Of a stretch of 64,000 nt of DNA, positions 1 to 7,938 are shown in pieces. The DNA comes from DATFRX01 sp035630615 (GTDB taxonomy: Bacteria > Actinomycetota > Actinomycetes > Propionibacteriales > Nocardioidaceae). The stretch covers positions 1-64,000 of the forward strand of contig DASQKI010000035.1 in NCBI GenBank assembly GCA_035630615.1, in the 5' to 3' direction. The notes below the pieces were generated by a model. That model ran no database searches. It was not told the DNA's origin and saw only the letters and a list, made by a program, of their open reading frames with translations. The position numbers were made by a program, and so were the translations under genes. The first letter of the stretch is position 1; each line of letters starts with the position of its first letter.

Positions 1-224
1 CCGTAGCCGTCCTGGTAGAGGTACGGCGCCATGTTGGCGGCATAGCCGTACGCGATGCCGCGCCGGATCTCCTCGGGGATGCCCGTCGTGTCCAGGCTGA
101 ACGGCGGGTCGAGCATCCCGGCCAGGGGTGGCAGCGGATTGACCGGGCCGAGGTTGGCCATCGACAGCCGGATGGTGTCGTAGCGCAGATGGGTGCCGTG
201 GTGGCTCGCGATCTCGTCCGTCAC
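1..224 (-). CDS. Unknown protein, N-terminal 74 residues (runs off the window)
   Basis: The reading frame starts at GTG (224-222) and stays open to the left edge. It begins VTDEIASHHG and carries the stretch PPFSLDTTGIPEEIRRG. The start overlaps the aldolase stop as GTGA, so it is probably translated by coupling as the last visible gene of the sugar operon. I do not recognise the family. There is no signal peptide or membrane segment in the visible part. Its place after aldolase, kinase and isomerase genes suggests a role with the same sugar, but that is inference. Confidence 0.6.
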   Translation of the reverse strand, partial: MTDEIASHHGTHLRYDTIRLSMANLGPVNPLPPLAGMLDPPFSLDTTGIPEEIRRGIAYGYAANMAPYLYQDGY

Positions 225-1057
225 GACGCCGGCCCGATCAGACGCAGCAGGCGCTCGACCTCGGCGGCGACGGCGTCGCGGGCCGGTCCGAGGTATTTAC
301 GGGGATCGACAAGGCGTTCGTCGGCCGCCAGGGCGTCGCGCACGGCCGCGGTCATCGCCTTGTTGAGCTGGGTCGCGATGTTGACCTTCGCCATGCCGTG
401 GGCGACGGCCCGAACCAGTCCGTCGTCGGGGACGCCGGACGAGCCGTGCAGGACCAGCGGCACGTCGACCGCATCGGCGAGCCGACCGATCAGGTCGTCG
501 TCGAGTACGGCGTCGCGGGTCAGCATCGCGTGCGAAGAGCCGACCGCGACGGCCAACGCGTCGACGCCGGTCGCCTTGACGTAAGTCGCCGCCTCGGTCG
601 GGTCGGTGCGCGCACCGGCGGCATGGACACCGTCCTTGCCGCCGACCTCGCCCAACTCCGCCTCGACCCACACGCCCCTGTCATGGCACCACGCGACAAC
701 CGCCTCGGTCGCGGCGACGTTGTCGGCATGCGGCAGCGCTGACGCGTCGTACATCGCCGATCGGATGCCGAGCCCCACGGCCTCCCGGACCAACTCGGCC
801 GACGTCGCGTGGTCGAGATGGACGACCACGTCGGTCTCGGCTTCGTCGGCCAGGCGGCGGCATGCCGATGCGATCGGGGCGAGCCCGCGATGGTACGCGG
901 CGGTGTTTTCCGAGATCTGAAGCACGACCGGTAGCCCAGCCGCCTCGGCGCCGGCGACGATCGCCTCGGCGTGTTCGAGTTGGATCACGTTGAAGGCTCC
1001 GATGGCGCCGTGCGGCCGGACCCGCTCCAACGCCTGGGGCATGTCGACGTGGGTCAC
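221..1057 (-). CDS. Class II fructose-bisphosphate/tagatose-bisphosphate aldolase family protein
   Basis: About 278 residues, close to GatY/KbaY/Fba enzymes, which cleave ketose-bisphosphates to dihydroxyacetone phosphate and an aldehyde in the cytoplasm using zinc. Family signatures are GAFNVIQLEHAEAIV near the N-terminus, the zinc-ligand segment VVHLDHATS, and LHGSSGVPDDGL with GMAKVNIAT in the second half. I chose GTG at 1057 because it follows a GGAGGTG ribosome site inside the end of the preceding frame; the frame stays open upstream to 1258 but that part is antisense-like filler. It follows the ROK kinase gene across a 44-bp tandem duplication. With the kinase and SIS isomerase it fits amino-sugar or tagatose-type catabolism; the exact substrate cannot be read from sequence. 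Confidence 0.85.
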   Translation of the reverse strand: MTHVDMPQALERVRPHGAIGAFNVIQLEHAEAIVAGAEAAGLPVVLQISENTAAYHRGLAPIASACRRLADEAETDVVVHLDHATSAELVREAVGLGIRSAMYDASALPHADNVAATEAVVAWCHDRGVWVEAELGEVGGKDGVHAAGARTDPTEAATYVKATGVDALAVAVGSSHAMLTRDAVLDDDLIGRLADAVDVPLVLHGSSGVPDDGLVRAVAHGMAKVNIATQLNKAMTAAVRDALAADERLVDPRKYLGPARDAVAAEVERLLRLIGPAS

Positions 1058-1139
1058 GAGGCAGCCACCTCCGCAATCGGTCCGTGCTTGGCCAGGGTCA
1101 CGAGGCAGCCACCTCCGCGATCGGTCCGTGCTTGGCCAG
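1051..1139. repeat. 44-bp tandem duplication at a gene junction
   Basis: The segment 1051-1095 recurs at 1095-1139 with one mismatch (1075 A, 1119 G). It copies the last 14 codons and stop of the ROK gene plus the GTG that overlaps that stop. The second copy creates a frame on the minus strand from GTG at 1101 to TGA at 1054-1056. It encodes 15 residues (VTLAKHGPIAEVAAS), and its stop overlaps the aldolase GTG. Confidence 0.9.
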
Positions 1140-2021
1140 CAGGGCGGCGCCGACGACGCCGGCGCGTCGGCCGAATCGGGCGGCGACCACCTCCGGAGCC
1201 GGCACCACGCGACAGCGCTCCGTGAGAGCGGCGTACAACGGCTTGAGCAGCGCGTCACCCGCCTCGACCAGGCCGCCGCCGATCACGACGCGGTTGGGAG
1301 CCAGGATCTGGACCAACCCTGCGACGCCGTCGGCCAATGCGGCGATCGCATCGACCATCACCGCGCGGGCAGTCGGGTCGTGCCCGGCGCGCTCGACGAC
1401 CGCGTCGGCGCCGGAGATCGTCTCGCCGGATCGCGCCTCGTAGTCCCGTCGGATCGCTGCCGCCGACGCCACCGCTTCGAGACAGCCCCGGGCTCCACAA
1501 CCGCAGACCGGGCCGTCGGGGCGGACCACGATGTGGCCGAGCTCGCCGGCCTGGCCGCCGCGGCCGCCACGGACGATCCGCCCGCCGCTGACCAGGGCGG
1601 CCGAGATGCCCGTGCCGAGCGAGACGTAGACCAGGTCGTCGACGCCGCGGCCGGCGCCGTCTTGCCACTCCGCCCACCCGGCGACGAGGACGTCATGGTC
1701 GACGTGGACCGGTATCCCCCAGCGCTTCGCCAACGGCTCGGCGACCGGGACGTCGTGCCAGCCGATGTTGGCGCTGAAGACACCGACTCCGCCGCGCCAG
1801 TCGACGATGCCCGGCAGGAGCACACCCGCGCTGTCGATCGGCGGCGCGGCGGCGATCAGCTCGGACCCGAGCGCTGCAATGGCGTCGACCGCGGCGGCGC
1901 CATGCGGAGTCGGACGTTGATCAGCTGCGAACGTACGGTCGCCCGCCGTGACCTCGGCCTTGATCGTCGTACCGCCAACGTCGAACGCCAAGACCGCTGC
2001 GTCGTCGGGCGGAACTGTCAT
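1098..2021 (-). CDS. ROK family sugar kinase
   Basis: 307 residues. ROK kinases phosphorylate hexoses, N-acetylhexosamines or N-acetylmannosamine with ATP. The N-terminal phosphate-binding motif FDVGGTTIKAE is intact, the sugar-binding HVDHDVLVAGWAEW region holds the catalytic-aspartate area, and the ROK zinc signature is present as CGCGARGCLEAVAS. The protein lacks a helix-turn-helix, so it is an enzyme and not a NagC-type repressor. The ATG overlaps the SIS-gene stop by four bases, and the gene ends in the duplicated junction with the aldolase. Context with an AgaS-like isomerase and a class II aldolase suggests an amino-sugar or ketose substrate. Confidence 0.88.
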   Translation of the reverse strand: MTVPPDDAAVLAFDVGGTTIKAEVTAGDRTFAADQRPTPHGAAAVDAIAALGSELIAAAPPIDSAGVLLPGIVDWRGGVGVFSANIGWHDVPVAEPLAKRWGIPVHVDHDVLVAGWAEWQDGAGRGVDDLVYVSLGTGISAALVSGGRIVRGGRGGQAGELGHIVVRPDGPVCGCGARGCLEAVASAAAIRRDYEARSGETISGADAVVERAGHDPTARAVMVDAIAALADGVAGLVQILAPNRVVIGGGLVEAGDALLKPLYAALTERCRVVPAPEVVAARFGRRAGVVGAALLAKHGPIAEVAAS

Positions 2022-2935
2022 GGGTCAAGGATGATGGATCGAGCCAGGTTGCGTGGTCGGTCGGGGTCGAGTCCGGCGTCGGCAGCCCGCAGCAGGCACA
2101 GCCGCTGGACCCGTACGAGCTCGGCCATCGGGTCGAGGTCGCGATGCTCGAGATGGGCGCCGGTCGCCGCGACGTCTCGGGCAAAGTTTCGGACCAGTGG
2201 CCCGAGGGCCCACACGACGCGGCCTGGACCCGAGATGCTGATCGGCCCGTGTCGATACTCGGTCATCGGGTACGACTCGGACCAGGTCTGGGTGGCCTCA
2301 CGGAGCTTGAGCGCGGCCTCTTCGGCGATCGCCGTCGCCCAACCCATGCCGACGAAGGTGAGCTGGTCGGCCGACCTGGCGACGGCGAGCGTCGACTCGG
2401 GCTCCGCGAGCGCCAGCCGAGCCTGCTCGATGACCGGGTCGAGATCGTGGCCCAGGTGCCACCGCAGCAGCGCCAGGGCCGTCGTCGCGAATCGGGTCTG
2501 CACGATCGAGCGTTCGTCGACCTCCGCCAGCACGATCGGGTCGCCCAGTGACACGACCGGAGTCTCGGGCGTGGCCGTGATGACGGTGACGCTGGCCTCG
2601 CCGTCGTAGTCCTTCAGCGCCTCGATGACCTCGGTCGTCGTCCCCGATCGGGTGATGGCCACGATGCGGTCGTAGCCGCGACTCAGGCGGTGCTCGCTTG
2701 CGGGCCAGGCATCGGTGACGCCGAGTCCGGCCGCCTCTCGAGCCGCCGCGAACGCGCGGGCCATGTAGAGCGACGTCCCACAGCCGATGACCGCCACGCG
2801 CTCGCCGGCCTCGGGCAGGACGGCCCGATGACGAGCCGCGAGCTCGCGAGCGGCCGCCCAGTCGTCGGGTTGGGTCGCGATCTCATCGGCCAGGTACGGC
2901 GTGGCCGGAGGGTCTGTCGTCAGCGTGGAAGTCAC
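2018..2935 (-). CDS. SIS-domain sugar isomerase/deaminase (AgaS/GlmS-isomerase type)
   Basis: About 305 residues with two SIS domains, the fold that binds phosphosugars and catalyses aldose-ketose isomerisation with or without deamination. The first domain shows VAVIGCGTSLYMARAF and ITRSGTTTEVIEAL; the second shows FVGMGWATAIAEEAALKLRE and YRHGPIS, the glutamate and histidine area of GlmS/AgaS proteins. No glutaminase domain is present, so the protein resembles AgaS or FrlB more than full GlmS. The start is uncertain. I favour GTG 2935, because a CATGCT hexamer lies 7 nt upstream and TTGACT a further 17 nt away; ATG 2947 and 2956 are alternatives. First gene of the operon, divergent from deoR. 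Confidence 0.8.
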   Translation of the reverse strand: MTSTLTTDPPATPYLADEIATQPDDWAAARELAARHRAVLPEAGERVAVIGCGTSLYMARAFAAAREAAGLGVTDAWPASEHRLSRGYDRIVAITRSGTTTEVIEALKDYDGEASVTVITATPETPVVSLGDPIVLAEVDERSIVQTRFATTALALLRWHLGHDLDPVIEQARLALAEPESTLAVARSADQLTFVGMGWATAIAEEAALKLREATQTWSESYPMTEYRHGPISISGPGRVVWALGPLVRNFARDVAATGAHLEHRDLDPMAELVRVQRLCLLRAADAGLDPDRPRNLARSIILDP

Positions 2936-3038
2936 GAGGTAAAGCATGGCTCGCGTGATCGTTTGAGTCAATCTCATGGCGTTTTCGCGCACACTCGCTC
3001 AACCAGCGTGGCGCGAGCACGAGACCGTCGGGTGGCGG

Positions 3039-3044
3039 TAGCGT
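3039..3044 (+). promoter_or_regulatory. -10 element TAGCGT, probable leaderless promoter of the DeoR gene
   Basis: TAGCGT fits TANNNT and ends 7 nt before the GTG start, with no Shine-Dalgarno sequence between them. Transcription would begin at or next to the start codon. Confidence 0.5.
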
Positions 3045-3051
3045 CTCGCCT

Positions 3052-3861
3052 GTGACGAGCGAGCAGGTGGAGGAGCCGGTCGACCGATCGCGCCGCTGGC
3101 GGCTGCTGCTCGACCTACTCGCCGAGCGGGGCCGGCTTAGCGTCGCGGAGGCGGCCGAGGCACTGTCGGTGTCGGCTGCGACGGTACGCCGCGACTTCGC
3201 CGCCCTCGCCGAACAGCAGCTGGCCACCCGTACCCATGGCGGCGTCGTCGCGACCTCGATCGCCTACGACCTGCCCGCTCGCTATCGCGCCTCCGGGGCC
3301 GGCGACGCCAAGACCCGGGTGGCCCGGGCCGCCGCCGAGCTCGTCGAGACCGGCATGGTCGTCGGATTCAACGGCGGTACGACCACGACCGCCACGGCCC
3401 GCGAGCTCGCGGCCCGCAAGGACCTCGCCGAGGACGGTCGCGAACGGCTCACCGTCGTGACCAACGCGCTCAACATCGCCAGCGAGATGGTGCTGCGACC
3501 ACATCTGCGGACCATCTGCATCGGCGGCGTGGCCCGACGCGAGTCCTACGAGCTGCACGGCCCGTTCGCGTCCCGGTTCCTCGACGACCTGCGGCTCGAT
3601 CTGCTGCTGCTCGGTGTTGATGCCCTGAACGCCGTCGATGGAGCGATGTGTCGACATCTGGGAGAGGCGGGCATCAACGCCGAGATGGTCGCGCGGTCGC
3701 AGCGTGTCGTGGTCGTCGCCACCGCGGAGAAGCTGGCCCGGACCGCCGCGACGCGGATCTGCCCGATCGATGCGATCGACGCCCTCGTGACCGAGCAGGC
3801 GGCCAGTAGCGACGAGATCGCGGCCCTGCGTAGCCAGGGCATCGACGTCCGCCCCGTCTGA
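3052..3861 (+). CDS. DeoR family transcriptional repressor
   Basis: 269 residues. The N-terminal winged helix-turn-helix is clear: residues 20-75 include LLAERGRLSVAEAAEALSVS, ATVRRDFAALAEQ and THGGVV. The C-terminal sensor domain has GFNGGTTTTATARELA and LTVVTNALNIA, the phosphosugar-binding face of DeoR/GlpR proteins related to ribose-phosphate isomerase. It is divergent from the SIS-kinase-aldolase operon across 116 bp and most likely represses it until the pathway's phosphosugar accumulates. The GTG start is supported by the -10-like TAGCGT 7 nt upstream. Confidence 0.9.
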   Translation: MTSEQVEEPVDRSRRWRLLLDLLAERGRLSVAEAAEALSVSAATVRRDFAALAEQQLATRTHGGVVATSIAYDLPARYRASGAGDAKTRVARAAAELVETGMVVGFNGGTTTTATARELAARKDLAEDGRERLTVVTNALNIASEMVLRPHLRTICIGGVARRESYELHGPFASRFLDDLRLDLLLLGVDALNAVDGAMCRHLGEAGINAEMVARSQRVVVVATAEKLARTAATRICPIDAIDALVTEQAASSDEIAALRSQGIDVRPV

Positions 3862-3862
3862 C

Positions 3863-4086
3863 GATCCGTGAGTTTCGGTCTGCCGACCCGTGAGTTTCGA
3901 TCGCACCATCCGTGGGTTTCGGTCTGCCGATCCGTGAGTTTCGACCGAGGTCGTGGACCAAAACTCACGGACCGGCACGCCAGAACTCACGGACCCGCAG
4001 GCCAAAACTCACGGACCCGCAGGCCAAAACTCACGGACCGGCGGGCCCAAACTCACGGACCGGCGGGCCAAAACTCACGGATCGGG
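3863..4086. repeat. Array of about ten 22-nt repeats in two opposed blocks
   Basis: Four units read GATCCGTGAGTTTCGGTCTG-like on the plus strand (3863-3945). After a short centre, six units of CAAAACTCACGGACCGGC type (3957-4086) read in the opposite sense. Units are 21-23 nt and differ at a few positions. RNA from this region could fold the first block on the second. The core ACGGAYCGGC is shared with the arrays at 17992, 38866, 39421 and 59816. No spacers of constant length are present. The remaining bases to 4157 hold a G-rich stretch and the kinase promoter. Confidence 0.85.
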
Positions 4087-4145
4087 CTGGGGGTGGAGGG
4101 GGCGGCTCCGACTGGAGGGGGAGTCGGATCCGGGGCAGAGCGCAG

Positions 4146-4151
4146 TACTGT
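4146..4151 (+). promoter_or_regulatory. -10 element TACTGT, probable leaderless promoter of the histidine kinase gene
   Basis: TACTGT ends 6 nt before ATG 4158, and the bases between (GCCGCC) are no ribosome site. No good -35 is visible. Confidence 0.55.
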
Positions 4152-4157
4152 GCCGCC

Positions 4158-5306
4158 ATGGCCGACGACAACGGGGCCGTCGGCGCCCTAGCCGACGCGA
4201 ACCCCGCGACCCCGTCCACGCCGGACACGGTTCGCGCGCTGATCCCCCTGTTCGCCCTGATCTTCGCCGGCCTCGCGCTCATCGCCGAGCCGGCCGGATG
4301 GTGGCAAGCCGTCGTCCTGCTCGGCGCCGTCGGACTGTTCGCGGTGTGGTCGCGCTGGCACCTGCCAATCCCGATTCTCGCCGTCGGCGTGCTCACCGCC
4401 GTGATCGTCGTCCAGCTCGAGCCGCACCTAGAGCCCGCGACCTTCCTTGCCTGTCTGCTTGCCATCTCTGTCGCCCGCTGGTCCCCCGTCGGCGTCGTCA
4501 GCGTCGGCATCCTCATCGCCATCCTGGCGTCGCCGATCGTGATCGCGACCCAACGCGGCGATGGCTACGGCTGGCCGATCTGGATCATCGCGCTGCTCTT
4601 CACGATCGCGCTCGCCTGGGCACTGCGACGGCAACAGGACCTCGCGGTCGAGCTCGACCAGGCCCGCGACGAGCTCGCGCAGGCCACGATGCGGGAGGAA
4701 CGCCGCCAGATCGCCCGCGACGTCCATGACCTCGTCGGACACGGCCTCGCCGCGATGTTGGTCCAGGTGACGAGCGCGCGGCACGTCCTCACCCGCGATC
4801 CGAGGGCGGCCGACGAGGCGCTCGAGACGGCCGAGGACGTCGGTCGCCAGAGCATGCAGGAGCTGCGTCGTACCGTCGCGCTACTCCGCCAGGGCGACGA
4901 GTCCGGCCTCGACGCGCCACTGCCCGGGCTCGCCCAGCTCGGATCCCTCGTCGACGCCGCGCGCGATCGCGGTCTCGACATCAGTTACCACGCCGAGGGC
5001 GGCGTCGACGCGGTCGATACGGCGATCGGGCTCACGCTGCACCGGATCGCCCAAGAGGCCCTGGCCAACGCCAGTCGGCACGCGCCGAAGGCCCACACCG
5101 TCGTCACCACAACCGTCACCGACGACGACGTCGTCCTCGAGGTCGAGAGCCTCGGGGCCCCTCAGGGTCGCTCCGACGGCGCGAAGCATTTCGGCCTGCA
5201 GGGCATGCGCGAACGTGCCGATATCGTCGGCGGCGAGTTCCGTGCGGGGCCGTCGCCGACCGGTTGGACGGTTTGGTGCCGCGTACCACGAAGGGCGTCG
5301 CGATGA
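4158..5306 (+). CDS. NarL-type sensor histidine kinase
   Basis: 382 residues. Five to six hydrophobic segments fill residues 20-155 (for example LIPLFALIFAGLALIAEP and ALLFTIALAWAL), with no large extracellular loop, so the signal is likely sensed in or near the membrane. A HisKA_3 dimerisation domain follows with RQIARDVHDLVGHGL; His190 is the expected phosphorylation site. The HATPase domain shows IAQEALANASRHAPKA (N box) and FGLQGMRERADIVGGEF (G box). The start at 4158 excludes the upstream repeat array, which happens to be open in this frame. It overlaps the response regulator gene as ATGA. The next two genes encode an ABC exporter, a common target of such pairs in actinobacteria. Confidence 0.88.
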   Translation: MADDNGAVGALADANPATPSTPDTVRALIPLFALIFAGLALIAEPAGWWQAVVLLGAVGLFAVWSRWHLPIPILAVGVLTAVIVVQLEPHLEPATFLACLLAISVARWSPVGVVSVGILIAILASPIVIATQRGDGYGWPIWIIALLFTIALAWALRRQQDLAVELDQARDELAQATMREERRQIARDVHDLVGHGLAAMLVQVTSARHVLTRDPRAADEALETAEDVGRQSMQELRRTVALLRQGDESGLDAPLPGLAQLGSLVDAARDRGLDISYHAEGGVDAVDTAIGLTLHRIAQEALANASRHAPKAHTVVTTTVTDDDVVLEVESLGAPQGRSDGAKHFGLQGMRERADIVGGEFRAGPSPTGWTVWCRVPRRASR

Positions 5307-5962
5307 TCCGGGTCGTACTCGTCGACGACCAGGCGATCGTCCGCGCCGGCGTCGCCCGCATCCTGGGACCCGACGACGGGTTCGAGGTCGTGGCCGAGTG
5401 CGCCGACGGCGACGAAGCCGTCGAGGCGATAGAACGGACCCGACCCGACCTCGTGCTTATGGACATCCGGATGCCGCGAGTCGACGGCCTCGAAGCGACC
5501 CGCCGGCTCGGCGCTCTGGAGCAACCGCCACCGGTGCTGGTGCTCACGACGTTCGACGAGGACGAGGTCCTGTGGGGCGCCATCCAAGCCGGCGCCGCGG
5601 GCTTCGTCCTCAAGGACGCGAGCGCCCACGACCTGATCGCCGCCGCACGGTCGGTCGCGAGTGGGGGGGCGTGGTTCGACCCTGCCGTCACGCCTCGCGT
5701 CCTCCAGGCCTACCGCACGACCGTCGTACGCGGCGAGCGAGAGCGGCAACGGATCGACCAGCTCACCGAACGCGAGACCGACGTGTTGCGCCGGATGGCC
5801 CGGGGCGCGACCAACGCCGAGATCGCCGCGACGCTGCACCTCAGCGAGGCGACGATCAAGACCCACGTCGGCAACATCTTCACCAAGCTCGACGTACGCG
5901 ACCGCGCGGCCGCGATCGTCTTCGCCTTCGACCACGGTCTCGTCGCGGCCGGCGAGGACTGA
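5303..5962 (+). CDS. NarL/FixJ family response regulator
   Basis: 219 residues. The receiver domain (residues 1-120) has the acidic pair in VLVDDQAIV, phosphoacceptor Asp54 in LMDIRMPR, and the conserved lysine in FVLKDASAHDL. The LuxR-type helix-turn-helix spans about residues 150-205 with LTERETDVLRRMARG, NAEIAATLHLSEATIKTHV and IFTKLDVRDRAAAI. I chose ATG 5303 because it overlaps the kinase stop by four bases and begins directly with MIRVVLVDD. It is the cytoplasmic partner of the preceding kinase and probably activates the ABC genes downstream. Confidence 0.92.
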   Translation: MIRVVLVDDQAIVRAGVARILGPDDGFEVVAECADGDEAVEAIERTRPDLVLMDIRMPRVDGLEATRRLGALEQPPPVLVLTTFDEDEVLWGAIQAGAAGFVLKDASAHDLIAAARSVASGGAWFDPAVTPRVLQAYRTTVVRGERERQRIDQLTERETDVLRRMARGATNAEIAATLHLSEATIKTHVGNIFTKLDVRDRAAAIVFAFDHGLVAAGED

Positions 5963-5977
5963 GCGGCACCACCGTTC

Positions 5978-6039
5978 GGCGAGTGGCGCATGATCGTCGT
6001 TTCGCTGCGTGATCTGCGACGACCGTGCGCCACTCGGCG
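5978..6039. terminator. Long stem-loop after the response regulator gene
   Basis: CGAGTGGCGCA with TGATCGTCG pairs, with a small bulge, with CGACGACCG and TGCGCCACTCG. No T tract follows. The outer arm is shared with the stem-loop at 32674, so this may be a dispersed palindromic element as well as a terminator. Confidence 0.6.
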
Positions 6040-6108
6040 GGGGTTCCCCCTACGGTCTGAACTCGCAGTCGCGACCGCAGTCCGATGTGACCACTCCCGC
6101 CTCCGGAC

Positions 6109-6114
6109 GATGCT
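6109..6114 (+). promoter_or_regulatory. Possible -10 element GATGCT before the ABC ATPase gene
   Basis: GATGCT fits NANNNT and ends 7 nt before ATG 6122. No Shine-Dalgarno sequence is present. This is a weaker match than TANNNT. Confidence 0.35.
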
Positions 6115-6121
6115 CGTTGCC

Positions 6122-7105
6122 ATGTCCACGACCATCGCTTCCTCCGAGCACCACCGCCACCACGACCCGGCGCGGCAGGTCCCGGCGTACGCCAGCGGCG
6201 AGCCGACGGTCCGCGTCGAGGGTCTGACCAAGGCGTACGGCGACCGCCACGTCCTCAACGGCCTGACCTTCGAGGTCCAACCGCAAGAGATCTTCGGCAT
6301 CCTCGGCCCCAACGGCGTCGGCAAGACGACCTCGATCGAGATCGTGCAGGGCCTGCGCCGCAGCGACAGCGGCACCGTCGAGCTGCTCGGCCTCGACCCG
6401 AGTCGCGACCGGGCCAAGCTCCGCGCGCTGATCGGTGCGCAGCTTCAGTCGTCCGCGCTGCCCGACCGGCTTCGGGTCGGCGAGGCGCTGCGGCTGTTCG
6501 CCCGGCTCGCCGGCGACGTCGTCGACTGGCGCGAGCTTCGCGACACCTGGGACCTCGCCCGACTCGAGCGCAGCGCGTTCGGCTCGCTGTCCGGTGGCGA
6601 GCGGCAGCGCCTGTTCGTGGCGCTCGCGCTGGTCAACCGACCGCGAATCGTGTTCCTCGACGAGCTGACGCAGGGCCTCGACCCAGCGGCGCGCCGCGAG
6701 ACCTGGCGCCTCGTACGCCGGGTCCGTGAGCAGGGCACCACGGTCGTCCTCGTCACCCACTACATGGACGAGGCCGAGCAACTGTGCGATCGGGTCGGCG
6801 TGCTCCACGACGGACGGCTCACCGCCTGCGACACCCCCGAGGGCCTGATCGCCAGCGTCGGCGACGGGGTCCGGGTGCGGTTCTCGTACGCCCACACCGC
6901 CGGCCTGCGCGGCCTCGAGGCGATCGACGGCGTACGTCGGGTCGCCCACGACGGCAACCAGGTCGAGATCGCGACCCGCCCGTCGGGCGTCGTCCCGATC
7001 GCGGCCGAGCTCGATCGGCGCGACATCACTCCCGACGACTTCTCGGTCGTCCGTCCCACGCTCGAAGACGTCTTCGTCTCGCTCACCACAGGAGGCACCC
7101 GATGA
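6122..7105 (+). CDS. ABC-2 type exporter ATP-binding protein
   Basis: 327 residues. Residues 30-240 form the nucleotide-binding domain: Walker A GPNGVGKTTS, Q-loop around GAQLQSSALP, signature LSGGERQRL, Walker B IVFLDELTQGLDP, and the H-loop in VLVTHYMDEAEQL. Walker A has valine where alanine is usual, and the residue after the Walker B glutamate is leucine. The C-terminal 80 residues are the extra domain of drug/antibiotic exporter ATPases. The N-terminus (HHRHHDP) is His-rich and probably disordered. Its stop overlaps the permease ATG. Probably regulated by the preceding two-component system. Confidence 0.88.
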   Translation: MSTTIASSEHHRHHDPARQVPAYASGEPTVRVEGLTKAYGDRHVLNGLTFEVQPQEIFGILGPNGVGKTTSIEIVQGLRRSDSGTVELLGLDPSRDRAKLRALIGAQLQSSALPDRLRVGEALRLFARLAGDVVDWRELRDTWDLARLERSAFGSLSGGERQRLFVALALVNRPRIVFLDELTQGLDPAARRETWRLVRRVREQGTTVVLVTHYMDEAEQLCDRVGVLHDGRLTACDTPEGLIASVGDGVRVRFSYAHTAGLRGLEAIDGVRRVAHDGNQVEIATRPSGVVPIAAELDRRDITPDDFSVVRPTLEDVFVSLTTGGTR

Positions 7106-7851
7106 GCGCGCTCGTCACTCTCACCGGCACCGAGATCCGGCTGCTCACCCGCGAATGGGCCGCGATGGCCTTCGCCTTCGCCTTCCCGCCGCTGTTCATG
7201 CTCGTACTCGCAGGCGTTTTCGGCAACGAGGCCGACATGGCCGGTACGGGCGTCTCCGGCACCGACTACTACGTGGCGGCCTACATCGGCATCCCGATCG
7301 GCGGCCTCGCGCTCGTCGGTCTGCCTGTGATGCTGGCGTCCTATCGCGAGCGCGATGTGCTGCGCCGGTTCGAAGCGTTCGGAGTGCCGACCGGCCGAGT
7401 GGTCGCCGCCCAGGCACTCGTCACCGCGATCCTGATCGTGCTGGCGGCGGGCCTGGTCATCGCGGCGGCCGCACCGATCTACGGCGTGCCGGCGATCGAG
7501 GACCCAGCGGGCGTCGCCATGGCCTTCATCTCCGGAACGATCACGATGATCGTCCTCGGCGTCGTGCTCGGGCTCGCCGTACCGACGGCACGGTCGGCCC
7601 AGGCGCTCGGGATGCTGGTGTACATGCCGATGTGGCTGCTGGGTGGCGGCGGACCGCCTCCCGAGGTCATGTCCGACCCGATGCGCAACATCTCCGACGT
7701 CCTGCCGCTGTGGCACTCCACGTCGGGCATTCGGGAGTCGTGGCTGAGCGGCGAGGGCATCGCCGACCACGTGTTGGCCCTCGGACTCTGGTGTGCCGTC
7801 GGGGTCGCCGCGATCACGGTCCTGCTGCGACGCCGCGACGCCCGCGGCTGA
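7102..7851 (+). CDS. ABC-2 type transporter permease
   Basis: 249 residues with six hydrophobic segments, including LVGLPVMLASYRERDVLRRF, typical of ABC-2 permeases (the coupling-helix region) and ILIVLAAGLVIAAAAPIYG. A ribosome site GGAGG at 7091 precedes ATG 7102, which overlaps the ATPase stop as ATGA. The sequence GMLVYMPMWLLGGGGPPP lies between the fifth and sixth helices, where DrrB/NodJ-type exporters keep a conserved glycine and proline stretch. Together with the ATPase it forms a heteromeric exporter at the inner membrane; the substrate is unknown. Confidence 0.87.
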   Translation: MSALVTLTGTEIRLLTREWAAMAFAFAFPPLFMLVLAGVFGNEADMAGTGVSGTDYYVAAYIGIPIGGLALVGLPVMLASYRERDVLRRFEAFGVPTGRVVAAQALVTAILIVLAAGLVIAAAAPIYGVPAIEDPAGVAMAFISGTITMIVLGVVLGLAVPTARSAQALGMLVYMPMWLLGGGGPPPEVMSDPMRNISDVLPLWHSTSGIRESWLSGEGIADHVLALGLWCAVGVAAITVLLRRRDARG

Positions 7852-7859
7852 CCCGCCCC

Positions 7860-7918
7860 CTGAGCGGACCCAAATGGCGCGGCACACCGAGCGTGTCGCG
7901 CCGTTTGGGTCCGCTCAG
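7860..7918. terminator. Bidirectional stem-loop between convergent genes
   Basis: CTGAGCGGACCCAAA and further bases pair with the region ending TTTGGGTCCGCTCAG. Arms are 26-28 nt with a few mismatches, and the loop is short. It lies between the permease and hmgA stops. Confidence 0.7.
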
Positions 7919-7938
7919 TGTTTGGGTCAGCGGCGGCG

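Noticed and set aside
3863..4086. CRISPR array
   Set aside because: Units are contiguous and 21-23 nt long with no unique spacers; no cas genes are in the window.
3912..4157. N-terminal extension of the histidine kinase through the repeat array
   Set aside because: The frame is open only because the 22-nt units lack stops. The encoded Thr/His/Gly-rich repeats have no counterpart in kinases, and TACTGT plus ATG 4158 give a natural start.
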